The notes: a model not told the origin generated them from the sequence alone. A DNA stretch of 64,000 bases from JAUNKE01 sp041853585 (GCA_041853585.1 JBGZSM010000092.1:46454-110453); one strand, 5' to 3'. Shown: positions 16,277 to 25,566, counted from the first letter of the stretch. A program made the numbers and translations.

Positions 16277-18659
16277 TGCTTCGCTCCTGTTCTTGATATA
16301 ATTCTTCCATAATATGTTGCGCTTTTTTAAAATCAAATCCCAAAACCGCATTGGTCGCTTCTTTTATTTTTTTGGAATCGGATTCTCTTTTTTCCATATC
16401 GTAAAGCTGCTCCAGATAGGTTAAAGCCGGTTTACGATTCATATTTTTAAGCGCAAGAATCAAATTGGAATATAAAAATTCTCTATCACTCGGTTCACTT
16501 TCGGCATCTCGCTCCGTCTCATCCGATTTTTTCAGAATCTCCGTTTTCTCTATCAGGCACAACAATCCGTTATAACCCTGCTCCCAAAGATAATACAGAT
16601 GAGGCAATAAAGTGACCGCCTCGTCCAGTTTTTCATCAACGCAAAGATTTTCAATTTCGGTAGCGGCGGCGGATAGACGGAGCATCCCCATATTTCTCGC
16701 CCTGCTTCGAATCGAATGCACTCTGAATTTAAGATTCTCCCGATTCTCCCGCACAATCTGCTCAATCTCAAAACGCTCCTGCTCATAATGCGTCGCCAGC
16801 AGTTTGGCAATATTATACAATTGCATCAAATCCCCCTCAAAATATTCGAGCGCCACACTAAGATGGATACCGTATTTTGCAAGTTCTTCGTTCAGTTCTT
16901 TGTGTTGACTTTCAAAATCAATCGCCTGTTTTTCAATCGGCTGCATTTTTTTCATTCTTGTGGAAGGAATCTGCTCCGCCAACATTCGGTACAAATCGGA
17001 AAGTGTAAAAGGCTTTGTTAAATATGCCGAGAAACCGCTTGACAATAACATTTTTTCCGTTCCCGCAACCGCATTCGCCGTCAGCGCAACCACCGGTGTT
17101 TTGAAATCTTCTCTTTCCATCAGCTTTTTCAAAACTTCCAGTCCATCCATCTCCGGCATCATATAATCCATCAAAATAACATCATAATTATTCTTTTCGG
17201 TGATTTCGATGCATTCGACCCCCGAAATGACACTTTCAATCTGAACGCCCGTCGGTTTCAACATTTCCTTGAGTATCGATAAATTATCCTCATTATCATC
17301 GACTGCCAGGATTCGCGCATCCGGAGCATAGAATAAATAATTTTCATTGCTCTTACGCTCATCCGGTTTGGAAAGAGTTATTTTTTGGGGAATTTCCACA
17401 CGGAATCGACTTCCTTTTCCATATTCACTCTCCACATGCACCGTTCCACCCATAAGCTCGGTCAACTCTTTGACGATTGCCAGCCCGAGACCCGTTCCTT
17501 CAATATGGCGATGCATGCTCAAATCTGCACGATTGAAAGTCTCAAAAATATTTTTGAGCTCATCCTTCGGAATGCCGACGCCCGTATCCGAAACTTCAAT
17601 ACAGAGAATCACTTCCTCAATATCCTCGGTTCGCTGAAAAAAAATATCCAGTACAATATGTCCGCGATTCGTATATTTAAATGCGTTGCTCAAAAAGTTT
17701 CCCGTGATTTTTTTAATCGCAATCATATCACCGATTAGATGCGGTGGAAAGTTTTGCGCAATCTCCATATGATATTTGACCGCCGATTTACTCTTCATCT
17801 CCATACCGATATGCTCGAGGCTCTCCAGCAATTCCTGCACCGAGTACGGCTCCCAAACAATTTCCATTTTCCCGGATTCAATCTTGCTCACATCGAGCAC
17901 ATTGCTTATAATTTCCTGCAACGATTTGCTCGAATGTTGAATGTTTTTGGATAAACGCTGAATATGCTCCGACGAAGTATCTCTTTGTATCAATTCGTTG
18001 GCTCCCATAATAATGTTGAGCGGCGTACGAATCTCATGACTCATATTTGCAAGAAAAGCACTCTTCGCCTGATTCGCCATCTCCGCCTCTGCACGGGATT
18101 GCTCAAGCAAATTTTGCTGCTGTTCGTAAAATGCAAATTGAAAATACATTGTCAATCCTATCGCAGCCGCCACCGTCATCGAGCTGAAACAAATATCCAC
18201 GACGACATTTTGCTCCGTCTGAAGCATACTGACCGTCTCCGGAAACCGATAGGCAATGATATTCACACTCAAATAAATCAGCACCTGCAAAAAAAGCAGC
18301 ACAAACATCTTCTCCCCGTTAATCATATAGACCGTAAAGACAATGCCCAATATGAAAAATGAGGACATTCCGCTTTTATATCCTCCGCCGTAGAAAAAAA
18401 TCGCCGGAAACAAAATCAAAAAAAGAAAGATGATGGCAATCATATAACATCGCTCATATTTTTTGCTCTTCATCGCATATAATAATATGAAGACGGAAAA
18501 AATCCCGGATATGATATTAAGAATCCCGCCCTGCAAACTGATGCCCGTAAAAGGAGATGACAAGGCAATCAAAATACAGACCACGATGCCCGTTATCCCA
18601 AACAAATTGAATATCTTGACCCGAAATTCCAATTCTTTTGCAAACAAAATTTCTTTCAT
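16254..18659 (-). CDS. Hybrid sensor histidine kinase with receiver and Hpt domains
   Basis: An 801-residue membrane protein. Six or seven membrane segments (residues 17-180) have no large loop, so it probably senses within the membrane. Then follow HisKA with His208 (FLANMSHEIRTPLN), HATPase_c with N-box NFLSNAFKYT (321-330) and DTGVGIP (358-364), a receiver domain with Asp498 (VILMDYMMPEMDG) and a C-terminal Hpt-like domain with His648 (FRVHSIRSRARNMG, which departs from the usual HSLKGxA). Phosphate would pass His-Asp-His to the regulator encoded just downstream. Regulated targets are unknown. Confidence 0.9.
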   Translation of the reverse strand: MKEILFAKELEFRVKIFNLFGITGIVVCILIALSSPFTGISLQGGILNIISGIFSVFILLYAMKSKKYERCYMIAIIFLFLILFPAIFFYGGGYKSGMSSFFILGIVFTVYMINGEKMFVLLFLQVLIYLSVNIIAYRFPETVSMLQTEQNVVVDICFSSMTVAAAIGLTMYFQFAFYEQQQNLLEQSRAEAEMANQAKSAFLANMSHEIRTPLNIIMGANELIQRDTSSEHIQRLSKNIQHSSKSLQEIISNVLDVSKIESGKMEIVWEPYSVQELLESLEHIGMEMKSKSAVKYHMEIAQNFPPHLIGDMIAIKKITGNFLSNAFKYTNRGHIVLDIFFQRTEDIEEVILCIEVSDTGVGIPKDELKNIFETFNRADLSMHRHIEGTGLGLAIVKELTELMGGTVHVESEYGKGSRFRVEIPQKITLSKPDERKSNENYLFYAPDARILAVDDNEDNLSILKEMLKPTGVQIESVISGVECIEITEKNNYDVILMDYMMPEMDGLEVLKKLMEREDFKTPVVALTANAVAGTEKMLLSSGFSAYLTKPFTLSDLYRMLAEQIPSTRMKKMQPIEKQAIDFESQHKELNEELAKYGIHLSVALEYFEGDLMQLYNIAKLLATHYEQERFEIEQIVRENRENLKFRVHSIRSRARNMGMLRLSAAATEIENLCVDEKLDEAVTLLPHLYYLWEQGYNGLLCLIEKTEILKKSDETERDAESEPSDREFLYSNLILALKNMNRKPALTYLEQLYDMEKRESDSKKIKEATNAVLGFDFKKAQHIMEELYQEQERSNADNSKR

Positions 18660-18978
18660 CGGTAAACCTCCCCTAGATCTTCAAGTCAATCTTCTCTCAC
18701 GCCTTCGGATAACTATCCGAAATATGTATCCCTTTCTATAATACACCCAAAATGCCTTCGGGTATAGACACAATTTTTGACTTTTGCAAAAATACTATGA
18801 TTGACGCTCAAAATTCAAGCATTATGCACTTACAAATTTAATTTTCCCTAATCTTCTTTTGCACAAAATTGAGTTTTCCTCTCTTGAGCTTTCATGTCAA
18901 CGAGTTTGCTCTAAGCAAGGTTTTGCTCTCACAAAATTCTCCTTCATTTAAAAAAATACGCAGTCTCTTTTTTTGCAC
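18660..18978. other. Intergenic region upstream of the hybrid kinase
   Basis: About 320 bases without a gene. The part next to the kinase carries the palindrome and direct repeats described at 18701-18761. The rest (18780-18978) is AT-rich with repeated TTTTGC(A/T)C words and no clear signal. Confidence 0.4.
18701..18761. promoter_or_regulatory. Palindrome and direct repeat around the hybrid kinase -10 box
   Basis: TTCGGATA-AC-TATCCGAA (18704-18721) is a perfect 8-base inverted repeat. GCCTTCGG occurs at 18701-18708 and again at 18754-18761, each followed by a variant of ATA. A minus-strand TATTAT (18743-18738), a likely -10 box, lies between the two copies, with no good -35. This is the layout of a regulator-dependent promoter, possibly autoregulation by the downstream response regulator. 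Confidence 0.45.
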
Positions 18979-19011
18979 AAAAAAAATCATTGGAATTTCT
19001 CCAATGATTTT
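18979..19011 (-). terminator. Terminator of the tRNA-Arg transcript
   Basis: Minus-strand AAAATCATTGGA pairs with TCCAATGATTTT (12 pairs, 5-base loop) and continues into a run of T. Confidence 0.85.
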
Positions 19012-19014
19012 GAT

Positions 19015-19091
19015 TGGTGCACCAGAAGAGACTTGAACTCCTGACACATGGCTTCGAAGGCCACTGCTCTATCCAACTGAGCTACTGGTGC
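19015..19091 (-). tRNA. tRNA-Arg (anticodon TCG)
   Basis: A complete 77-base tRNA including an encoded CCA end. Acceptor stem GCACCAG pairs with CTGGTGC. The anticodon loop is C-T-TCG-A-A closed by GTGGC/GCCAT, and the T-loop is GTTCAAGTC. Anticodon TCG reads CGA/CGG arginine codons. It has its own promoter (19137-19109) and terminator. Confidence 0.95.
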
Positions 19092-19108
19092 ATATTAAAC
19101 ACTATAAT

Positions 19109-19137
19109 AATATAACATAGATAAAACAATTTTTCAA
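19109..19137 (-). promoter_or_regulatory. Promoter of tRNA-Arg
   Basis: Minus-strand TTGAAA (19137-19132), 17-base spacer, TATATT (19114-19109). The tRNA begins 18 bases downstream. The remaining 19138-19379 shows nothing that I can support. Confidence 0.65.
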
Positions 19138-19379
19138 GAAAAATTGCAGACACAAAAGCAAATTGTGAGTGCCGCCGTTCCTCGTCTCATACCTAAAATA
19201 CTATTTACAAAAAATCATCAACATTTTTCCGATTCGAATCGGAAGAAAACAAGCCCTCATTATAATCATCAATCCAAAACACAAACTCAAAATTGGAAAT
19301 TACAAATCCGAACAAAACGCCTCCACACAGTTTCGATAAATCGATTCTGCTTGGAGGGTTCCAAAAGTATTGACCTCCT

Positions 19380-20057
19380 TTAAAACCTATATCCTAATAA
19401 GGTTGCTACAATGAAAACCAATACGAAAACGATGACACCAATCAACGCAAAGAATACCCAAAAAGCTACATTCCCTAAAATGGCAATACCTATTGATTGA
19501 CCTTTACTCATTCCGGAAATGACCGAGATTCCGGTTGCCGTAATCAGGACATACCAAATGATAAAAGGATTGATGATTCGAAGCAACACGGAAATAATCG
19601 AATCTGAGTAAGCCGTATTTGCAAGGAACAATGCCGGTGAAAAGCTGAAATAATTGTCTATTCCGATTATCGAATTTATGACTGTCTCAAACATCTTGCC
19701 GACACTTAAAATGATAAAACAATACATAGCAATCGACAAAAGGGTTTTGTACGGTATGTCATACGAAACCGCTTTTGCACCAAGAAAATAACCGAGCGAC
19801 TGGAGACCGTTCATAAAAAACATCATCAATGTTCCTAATATCAAAACCATTATAACTAATATTCCAAGTTGAACGAAAAACGAAAACTCTCTCGGAAGTT
19901 CAAGAAAATCACCCAAAAAATGAGCTGCTAATATACTGATAAAATACAGCAATAAATTTACCGCAAGCGGTCTCAAAATTCGCGGATCTTCATCCAAATC
20001 ATAAAACAACTCGCTCGGCGCGGTAAACAAATATCGCAAATCATCCAACAAATTCAT
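19380..20057 (-). CDS. Yip1-family membrane protein, copy 1
   Basis: A 225-residue polytopic protein with about five membrane segments, of the Yip1/DUF1282 family found in many Firmicutes with unknown role. It begins MNLLDDLRYLFTAPSELFYDL, identical over the first 22 residues to its neighbour encoded at 20132-20815, and carries shared segments SPALFLANTAYS and NPFIIWYVL. The start follows GGGGAAGAGAAG. The two genes are a tandem duplication that has diverged mostly in the hydrophobic segments. Confidence 0.75.
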   Translation of the reverse strand: MNLLDDLRYLFTAPSELFYDLDEDPRILRPLAVNLLLYFISILAAHFLGDFLELPREFSFFVQLGILVIMVLILGTLMMFFMNGLQSLGYFLGAKAVSYDIPYKTLLSIAMYCFIILSVGKMFETVINSIIGIDNYFSFSPALFLANTAYSDSIISVLLRIINPFIIWYVLITATGISVISGMSKGQSIGIAILGNVAFWVFFALIGVIVFVLVFIVATLLGYRF

Positions 20058-20131
20058 CTTCTCTTCCCCTTTTTCTAATATAGTCGAAAAAAACCAATCA
20101 ATTTCGCTTACGGTACAATTTTTTTAAGTTA

Positions 20132-20815
20132 CTAAGGCCGATATCCTCCCAAGACCGATACAATAACGGCAAAAAAAGCAGTTATCATAATAGACACAAT
20201 TAGTACTATACACAATAAGCAAAAAGATCCGATAAGAACAACACCGGTCGCCTTCGCTTTACTCATCCCCGAAATAACCTGAATGCCGATTACGATAAGA
20301 ATGACATACCAAATGATAAAAGGATTCACCAGCTTAAGCAATATTGAAATAATCGAATTTGAGTAAGCCGTATTTGCAAGGAACAATGCCGGCGATAAAG
20401 TAAAGAAATCATTTATTCCGATTATCGAGTTTACAACCGTCTCCAGCATTTTATTGAGATTCAAAACAATAAAGCTATACATCGAAATCGACAAAATCGA
20501 CTTGTATCGGAAGTCATAAGATAGTGCTTTGGCACCGATAAAATAAGTAAGCGCTTGGGCTGCATTGACCAATAAAACAAGCAGCGGTCCTACAAATGCA
20601 CATACGATAATCAGAATGATAAATTGAGCCTCAACCGATAATGTCTCTTCAGGAACTGCCATTAAGCCCCCTAAAAAATAGGCAATTCCTATATTGATAA
20701 TATAAATCAAAACATTTATCAAAAATGGGCGCAAAATTCGCGGCTCTTCATCCAAATCATAAAACAACTCGCTCGGTGCGGTAAACAAATATCTCAAATC
20801 ATCCAACAAATTCAT
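20132..20815 (-). CDS. Yip1-family membrane protein, copy 2
   Basis: A 227-residue paralogue of the next gene. It shares MNLLDDLRYLFTAPSELFYDL, INDFFTLSPALFLANTAYS and VNPFIIWYVILIVIGIQVISGMSK. About five membrane segments; the N-terminal 25 residues are cytoplasmic. Start ATG 20815 is behind GGGGAAGAGAAG, the same leader as copy 1, so the duplication included the ribosome binding site. It lies upstream of copy 1 with a 74-base gap and probably shares one transcript. No substrate or partner is evident. Confidence 0.75.
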   Translation of the reverse strand: MNLLDDLRYLFTAPSELFYDLDEEPRILRPFLINVLIYIINIGIAYFLGGLMAVPEETLSVEAQFIILIIVCAFVGPLLVLLVNAAQALTYFIGAKALSYDFRYKSILSISMYSFIVLNLNKMLETVVNSIIGINDFFTLSPALFLANTAYSNSIISILLKLVNPFIIWYVILIVIGIQVISGMSKAKATGVVLIGSFCLLCIVLIVSIMITAFFAVIVSVLGGYRP

Positions 20816-21010
20816 CTTCTCTTCCCCTTTCCATCCCATGCTCCAATAAGAAGCAAGTAAATATGCGGTCTCTCGCTCCGTCAGAATACGGAACGACGAT
20901 GCATCGCTTCTACATTCTTCAGTTAAAAAAGACCATTATAAATCTGTACCAATCCCAAAAATTAAACCTAAAAATTGAACGATTGAAGAGCGGTATCTCT
21001 ATGGTTAAAT

Positions 21011-21259
21011 TTAATATTTTTCATAAAACGAGCCGTCCTTTGCTCGCTTGAGCAATTTTAAATCGACCAATGCTCTTCGAAGTGTTACGAAGTCATAATA
21101 ATATCTTCCCAATTTTTCATTGACTTCTTTTTCCGAATAAGCGCATCCCGACTCAAATTCATTTTCAATGATATACGAAAAGATTTCTTTTTGAAAATCC
21201 ATCGACTTCGGAATACCGAGCAATCGCCCGCCGACAATCCACTTGGATACTATGTTCAT
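21011..21259 (-). CDS. DUF2087 domain protein (winged-helix-like)
   Basis: An 82-residue protein: W-IVGGRLLGIPKSMDFQKEI, then YSEKEVNEKLGRYYYDFVTLRRALVDLKLLKRAKDGSFYEKY. This matches the DUF2087 pattern, in which a small winged-helix fold ends in a conserved R-x-L-V-D-x-x-L-L-x-R block, often attached to transcription regulators. The start at ATG 21259 is chosen because homologues begin just before the W-I-V-x-G motif. It follows the patatin gene by 19 bases. Function unproven; a DNA-binding accessory is plausible. Confidence 0.65.
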   Translation of the reverse strand: MNIVSKWIVGGRLLGIPKSMDFQKEIFSYIIENEFESGCAYSEKEVNEKLGRYYYDFVTLRRALVDLKLLKRAKDGSFYEKY

Positions 21260-21278
21260 ATTTCCAAAATCAATCCCC

Positions 21279-22568
21279 CTATAACAAATCGCAGACGGCG
21301 ATATACAGTCCGCCGAAAAATTCTTTCGTAAACACCGGGGCGAGTTTTTGAATTCTGAAATCATCGCCGGCTTTGAGACTTTTTTGAATCTCGCTTGCAA
21401 AATATTTCAAGCGCGCTCCCTCATCCGCCATCGTGCTGAGGTCATTCGTCAGCTTGGTAAGAATCGACTTGGTGTTTTTTCGCTCGGTGTCCAACGGTAT
21501 GCTCGAAAGTTTTTGCTTGATTTTACTATTCATCGACTCCAATGTATAAATTTTGGTCGGGTCGATTTTGAGCATTTCGGCAACAATTTCGACACACAGA
21601 AGCAAGTCACTCAATTTTTTTCCGTTGACGGTGGTATGCTCCTTGCTCAGCGATTTCCACTTACTCTCCGTAATGCTGTCGGCGAGCGAAAATCTCGATT
21701 TTTTAAGCGACATGGTTTCCGTTTGCGCACCCAGTATCTCTCGCATGCGCGTTTCGATATGTTTGCCATTTTTCTCTTTGATAAAGGTGTAGGCTCTGCC
21801 GTCATATGCGCCGTATGATTTAAGCGCGTCAAAATAACCGAGTGCGATATTGCGTTGCACCACTTTATCTTCAAAGATGAGTACAGAACCCAAATCCCAA
21901 TACGGTTTGATATATCGAAGCTGTCCGATCTGCTCGGGTTGGTCGGTTTTTTTGACAACGCCGACCGCACTCAAATCCACGGCAATAAGTTCCGTCGCTC
22001 CCATCACAAGCGCCAAATTGATTGGCACGACATCGTAGAAACCGCCGTCAATATATTTGACGCCGTCGATTTCGTATGGTCTGACCGCCGGAATGATGGC
22101 GGACGATGCCATGATATAGTCGGTGAGCTGTCCTTTTTTGATTTCGCTCAACGGAATTTCCACCGGCTTCTGATTGGTTAAATCATAAGTAACCACGCCA
22201 TATTGAATCGATGATGCGCGAACTTTTTTCTCATCGATATATTTTTGAATCGCTTTTTTGTATTCGGCCGCTTCCATTCCGCCTTCATGAATAAAATCTT
22301 TGGCAAAAATATGCATCGACGCCAACAATTTTTCATTGGTATCCAATTTGTCATAGCCTTCAATATCAAACATTTTGCCCGCATCAAAAGTATTCCACAT
22401 CGTGAGCGCTTTTTCATAATCTCCCTGCGCTACAAAAGCGGCGTTGAGTGATCCGATGCTCGTTCCCACGACCAAGTCGATTGGAATATCCAACTCCTTG
22501 AGCGCTTTCCAAACACCGATTTGGTAAGAGCCTTTTGCTCCTCCGCCACCAAGAACTAATCCTAACAT
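21279..22568 (-). CDS. Patatin-like phospholipase
   Basis: A 429-residue protein with a patatin domain over residues 1-210: oxyanion loop LGGGGAKGSYQIG (6-18), nucleophile Ser37 in GTSIGS and catalytic Asp174 in DGGFYD. The C-terminal half (about 220-429) shows no recognised domain and is charged. Family members hydrolyse acyl esters of phospholipids or lipids in the cytoplasm; the true substrate is unknown. ATG is followed by LGLVLGGG, the usual family start. The cinA gene ends nine bases upstream on the same strand. Confidence 0.85.
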   Translation of the reverse strand: MLGLVLGGGGAKGSYQIGVWKALKELDIPIDLVVGTSIGSLNAAFVAQGDYEKALTMWNTFDAGKMFDIEGYDKLDTNEKLLASMHIFAKDFIHEGGMEAAEYKKAIQKYIDEKKVRASSIQYGVVTYDLTNQKPVEIPLSEIKKGQLTDYIMASSAIIPAVRPYEIDGVKYIDGGFYDVVPINLALVMGATELIAVDLSAVGVVKKTDQPEQIGQLRYIKPYWDLGSVLIFEDKVVQRNIALGYFDALKSYGAYDGRAYTFIKEKNGKHIETRMREILGAQTETMSLKKSRFSLADSITESKWKSLSKEHTTVNGKKLSDLLLCVEIVAEMLKIDPTKIYTLESMNSKIKQKLSSIPLDTERKNTKSILTKLTNDLSTMADEGARLKYFASEIQKSLKAGDDFRIQKLAPVFTKEFFGGLYIAVCDLL

Positions 22569-22577
22569 CTTCGCCTC

Positions 22578-23342
22578 CTACTCTTCCAAAAGTTTGGCAT
22601 TGTTGCCGAGCCTTCTTAAAATTTCTTGAATAATCGGTTCCATCATGCGATTGGCATCTTGAATTGAGTCCGCTTTTGCCGTCACGCGATAAATCAATCG
22701 TCCGTCGCCGGCATAAGGTGCAATCGTCGGATTGCTTTGCGTTTCAATCAAATCCATCAGCAAAGTCTCGGATGTCGATTCGCCGAGCTCAAAAACTTGT
22801 ATTTTTTGATGCACCACCGTCTGTCTGTTATTTTTTCTAAGCTGCGGTACGACCACTTCATCAATCAGCGGCTTGTTTTCTTTCGGCGGCCCCGGCAACA
22901 GATAGATGATTTTCCCGCCAAAATCGACCCGACAGGCATCGGCGGTTCCGTTTTCATTCGCTATGACCTCCGCACCTTGCGGAAAATAAACCTGTCGCAG
23001 ATTGTTCTCCGTCATAATGCGACCGCGCATTTCAAATCGCTTTTTCATTCGCGCCAAACTTTTTTCACAAAACTCCATCGGCAAGCCGAGCTGCTCCGCC
23101 AACATTTCTTTGGTAATGTCATCCTTCGTCGGTCCCAATCCGCCGGTTGCAATTACCAAATCCGCTCGCTCAAGGGCGATTTGAAAAACCTCCTTGATTC
23201 GCTCGGGATTGTCGCCGACCACCGTATGATAATGCACATCCACCCCGATGGTCGCCATCTGCTGACTGATATATTGTGCGTTGCTGTTAAGAATATCCCC
23301 ATGTAAAAGTTCGGTTCCGATTGCAATAATTTCCGTGTTCAT
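22578..23342 (-). CDS. CinA N-terminal (MoCF) domain protein
   Basis: A 254-residue protein beginning MNTEIIAIGTELLHGDILN, the start of CinA. It keeps the molybdopterin-binding-like fold with ATGGLGPTKDDITKEMLA and GTADACRVDFGGKIIYLLPGPP but lacks the C-terminal nicotinamide-mononucleotide deamidase domain (full CinA is about 410 residues). N-terminal CinA has been linked to ADP-ribose pyrophosphatase activity. Start ATG 23342 is two bases after the stop of the SUFU-like gene; a small hairpin GGCTG/CAGCC precedes it instead of a clear ribosome binding site, suggesting coupled translation. Confidence 0.85.
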   Translation of the reverse strand: MNTEIIAIGTELLHGDILNSNAQYISQQMATIGVDVHYHTVVGDNPERIKEVFQIALERADLVIATGGLGPTKDDITKEMLAEQLGLPMEFCEKSLARMKKRFEMRGRIMTENNLRQVYFPQGAEVIANENGTADACRVDFGGKIIYLLPGPPKENKPLIDEVVVPQLRKNNRQTVVHQKIQVFELGESTSETLLMDLIETQSNPTIAPYAGDGRLIYRVTAKADSIQDANRMMEPIIQEILRRLGNNAKLLEE

Positions 23343-23343
23343 A

Positions 23344-24642
23344 TTATTTGAATGGGCTGTTTTTCCAGCCGTTCCCCCTATTACTTTTGCCAATGGCATA
23401 ATTTTTTCTTTTGATATCGACCACGCCGGTAAAATTCTTGTCTAATAATTGCAGCAAGGCCTGCGTTCCGTTTTTGATTTTGTACTGCGCTTCTTCCTCA
23501 TAAATCGGAAGCAGTTGAAGAAAATGCACTTCTTCCCCATTGCTCAACGAAACGCTGTACGAATCTTCCCCATATTCATAAGGTACATCGAGCAATATCG
23601 TGTTCAATTTCGTATTTTCGGCGAAGACATCACCTTTCGGAATACTGTGTCCCCAGCCGAGCCAAGTATCTTCCTCAAATGGAAAACGCGCAAGAATTTT
23701 GAGCCATCGAAGCGGCCAATACCATTTTTCATCACTCGAATGAATATCCCAATCCGGCGGCAAAGCAATCATCAGCTCCAATCTGCCGATTCCTTTTTCG
23801 CGCAATTCCTGCGGAACGCGCTCCATGATTTTGGCACCCATGCCCATCGTCGTAAGTACATAGTGATTTCGCTTCGGCGTCGGCAAAGACAAAGCAATAT
23901 CCACATGAATAATATCCGACACGCTTTCGTGATACACTTGCTCAAAATTGCCGAAATAAGTCTTGATATGATTTTCCAAAATATCCAAGTCCTCTTCCGT
24001 ATAAAGCGCAAGCTCCGATTCAATCTCCGGATATTTTTGCTTCAGCTCCTGAATTTTCTCATCCTCATTCACATTTTCGTAGCAATGAATCAAAAAACGC
24101 AGCGTCGGGATAAAATATTCCTCAAAATCTTCTTCTGCATTTCCTTTTTCAAAAACGGCGATGGTATTTTGCAAATAGAATATCGCTTTTTCCATATCGC
24201 CTTTTATATAGTAGCAACGCGCCAGCAATTCATTCCAAAACGAGCTTTCCGGCTTTTTATATCGAAGCAAAATCTCCATACATTCATCGATTTTTTCCAA
24301 ATCGAAATACGCATGAGACAAAAAGTCGGCAATGTCCCAATCCAAATCTTCGGAATGACCCACTGCACGCGTTCCGTATTCCACCACCTTCTCCGCATTC
24401 ATCAACAAAGAATAGGAATACATCGTTCGATAATTCCAAACCCAATCGTCCTTGCCCTGCTCCTCGATTGCAAGCAAATCCTTCAGCGCAAGCTCCGCCT
24501 CACCCAAATTGTTGTAGGCTCTCGCGCGATAGCCGTAAGCATCGTAGTCCGGCTCACCCAAATTATTTATCAGCTCAACAATTTTTTCGTGCTCATCGTT
24601 CTCGTGAAGCAATTGTATTTTATCAATCCATTCCTTCTGCAT
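23344..24642 (-). CDS. TPR repeat protein with a suppressor-of-fused (SUFU) domain
   Basis: A 432-residue protein. Residues 1-190 are helical TPR-like repeats (YGYRARAYNNLGEAELALKDL and NELLARCYYIKGDMEKAIFYLQN). Residues 210-420 match the bacterial SUFU domain: YHESVSDIIHVDIALSLPT, YVLTTMGMGAKIME, LELMIALPPDWDI and WPLRWLKILARFPFE. SUFU domains occur in immunity proteins of contact-dependent toxins and in polymorphic toxin clusters, but no toxin gene is visible here. RBS AGGTTGAT precedes the ATG. Confidence 0.75.
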   Translation of the reverse strand: MQKEWIDKIQLLHENDEHEKIVELINNLGEPDYDAYGYRARAYNNLGEAELALKDLLAIEEQGKDDWVWNYRTMYSYSLLMNAEKVVEYGTRAVGHSEDLDWDIADFLSHAYFDLEKIDECMEILLRYKKPESSFWNELLARCYYIKGDMEKAIFYLQNTIAVFEKGNAEEDFEEYFIPTLRFLIHCYENVNEDEKIQELKQKYPEIESELALYTEEDLDILENHIKTYFGNFEQVYHESVSDIIHVDIALSLPTPKRNHYVLTTMGMGAKIMERVPQELREKGIGRLELMIALPPDWDIHSSDEKWYWPLRWLKILARFPFEEDTWLGWGHSIPKGDVFAENTKLNTILLDVPYEYGEDSYSVSLSNGEEVHFLQLLPIYEEEAQYKIKNGTQALLQLLDKNFTGVVDIKRKNYAIGKSNRGNGWKNSPFK

Positions 24643-24754
24643 ATCAACCTACCTTTCAATATAAACAATACCATAAAATCAGCACAATATAAAGGAAAGA
24701 ATTGGCAAAATTTGTGGCGATAATAAATTTTTATACTCTGCCCGAAACATTCCA

Positions 24755-24793
24755 TAAAAAAACGATTCGAATTTCAAGAATTCCAATCGTTTT
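24755..24793 (-). terminator. Terminator after the EF-Tu-like small protein gene
   Basis: Minus-strand arms AACGATTGGAATT and AATTCGAATCGTT (24793-24760) pair around a short loop with one mismatch, followed by a run of seven T. The remainder of 24643-24754 holds nothing I can support. Confidence 0.75.
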
Positions 24794-24795
24794 AA

Positions 24796-25116
24796 TCACC
24801 GCTTTCCTTTTCGGTGCAAAAATATTTCCTTTACTACGCCTTCACCGATTTTTTGAGCTCCTTCCATGATAAAGAAATGCTTGCCGACACTCAGCTTGCT
24901 GTAATCCACTCCTTCATAGAGCGGCAAAACCACCGCTTCCGTATCCTCGTCAAAGGAGACCTTCTCGGGACCGACGATAAAATTCACGCCCAAATATTCT
25001 TCATCACCTTTGACAACCAAATGCGGAGAGTATTTTTCGTTCACCAAAATCGGCGGCACTTTTCTTTTTTTCGCATAAAATCGAACGGACACCACAATCG
25101 AAAAATCCAAATGCAT
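24796..25116 (-). CDS. Small protein resembling an EF-Tu beta-barrel domain
   Basis: A 106-residue protein. FSIVVSVRFYAKKRK-VPPILVNEKYSPHLVV, GDEEYLGVNFIVGPEKV, and VVLPLYEGVDYSKLSVGKHFFIMEGAQKIGEGVV resemble the small stand-alone beta-barrel proteins related to domain 2/3 of elongation factor Tu, found with toxin-immunity or unknown genes. RBS GAGGGGGA is good. It follows a four-helix membrane protein gene by nine bases. Function is unknown. Confidence 0.6.
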   Translation of the reverse strand: MHLDFSIVVSVRFYAKKRKVPPILVNEKYSPHLVVKGDEEYLGVNFIVGPEKVSFDEDTEAVVLPLYEGVDYSKLSVGKHFFIMEGAQKIGEGVVKEIFLHRKGKR

Positions 25117-25125
25117 TCCCCCTCA

Positions 25126-25566
25126 CTAATCGCGAATTATGTCAATCAAAACAACTGCCAAAGACGCTACACATTGAATCGCGCCCATCAAAAATACCGA
25201 TTCAATCGCATAATTTGAATCGCTCAACACGAGCAGCAGTAAAATCGGATAGAGCAAAAGTGAAAGACCGCCGCTAATCATCAATACATTTTGAGATTTC
25301 ATTCGCTCGTTTGCCGCATTTCTTTTTATGAAGTACAGCACACAGATGACAAGTGACAGAAAAAGTAACAGATAGCCGATATATTTCATATTGCCGGCCG
25401 CAATAAATGCCGACCATTCGCTCCAAAAACCCTGAAGCGTATTTTTCTCCGCCAACAATCGATTAAACTCCACATGATTGGCCGTAAAAATAAAGATAAA
25501 GGCATGAAAAACGGACAGCAATACGACAAACAACGAGGTCACACCCCGAGATTTTATCACTTTCAT
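25126..25566 (-). CDS. Four-helix membrane protein of unknown function
   Basis: A 146-residue protein with membrane segments at about 8-28, 54-75, 90-110 and 118-140, and short loops. I do not recognise a family. Start ATG 25566 has a textbook AAGGAGGTGGATT before it; upstream in-frame codons lack any such site. It runs in an operon with the EF-Tu-like small protein gene nine bases downstream. Confidence 0.6.
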   Translation of the reverse strand: MKVIKSRGVTSLFVVLLSVFHAFIFIFTANHVEFNRLLAEKNTLQGFWSEWSAFIAAGNMKYIGYLLLFLSLVICVLYFIKRNAANERMKSQNVLMISGGLSLLLYPILLLLVLSDSNYAIESVFLMGAIQCVASLAVVLIDIIRD

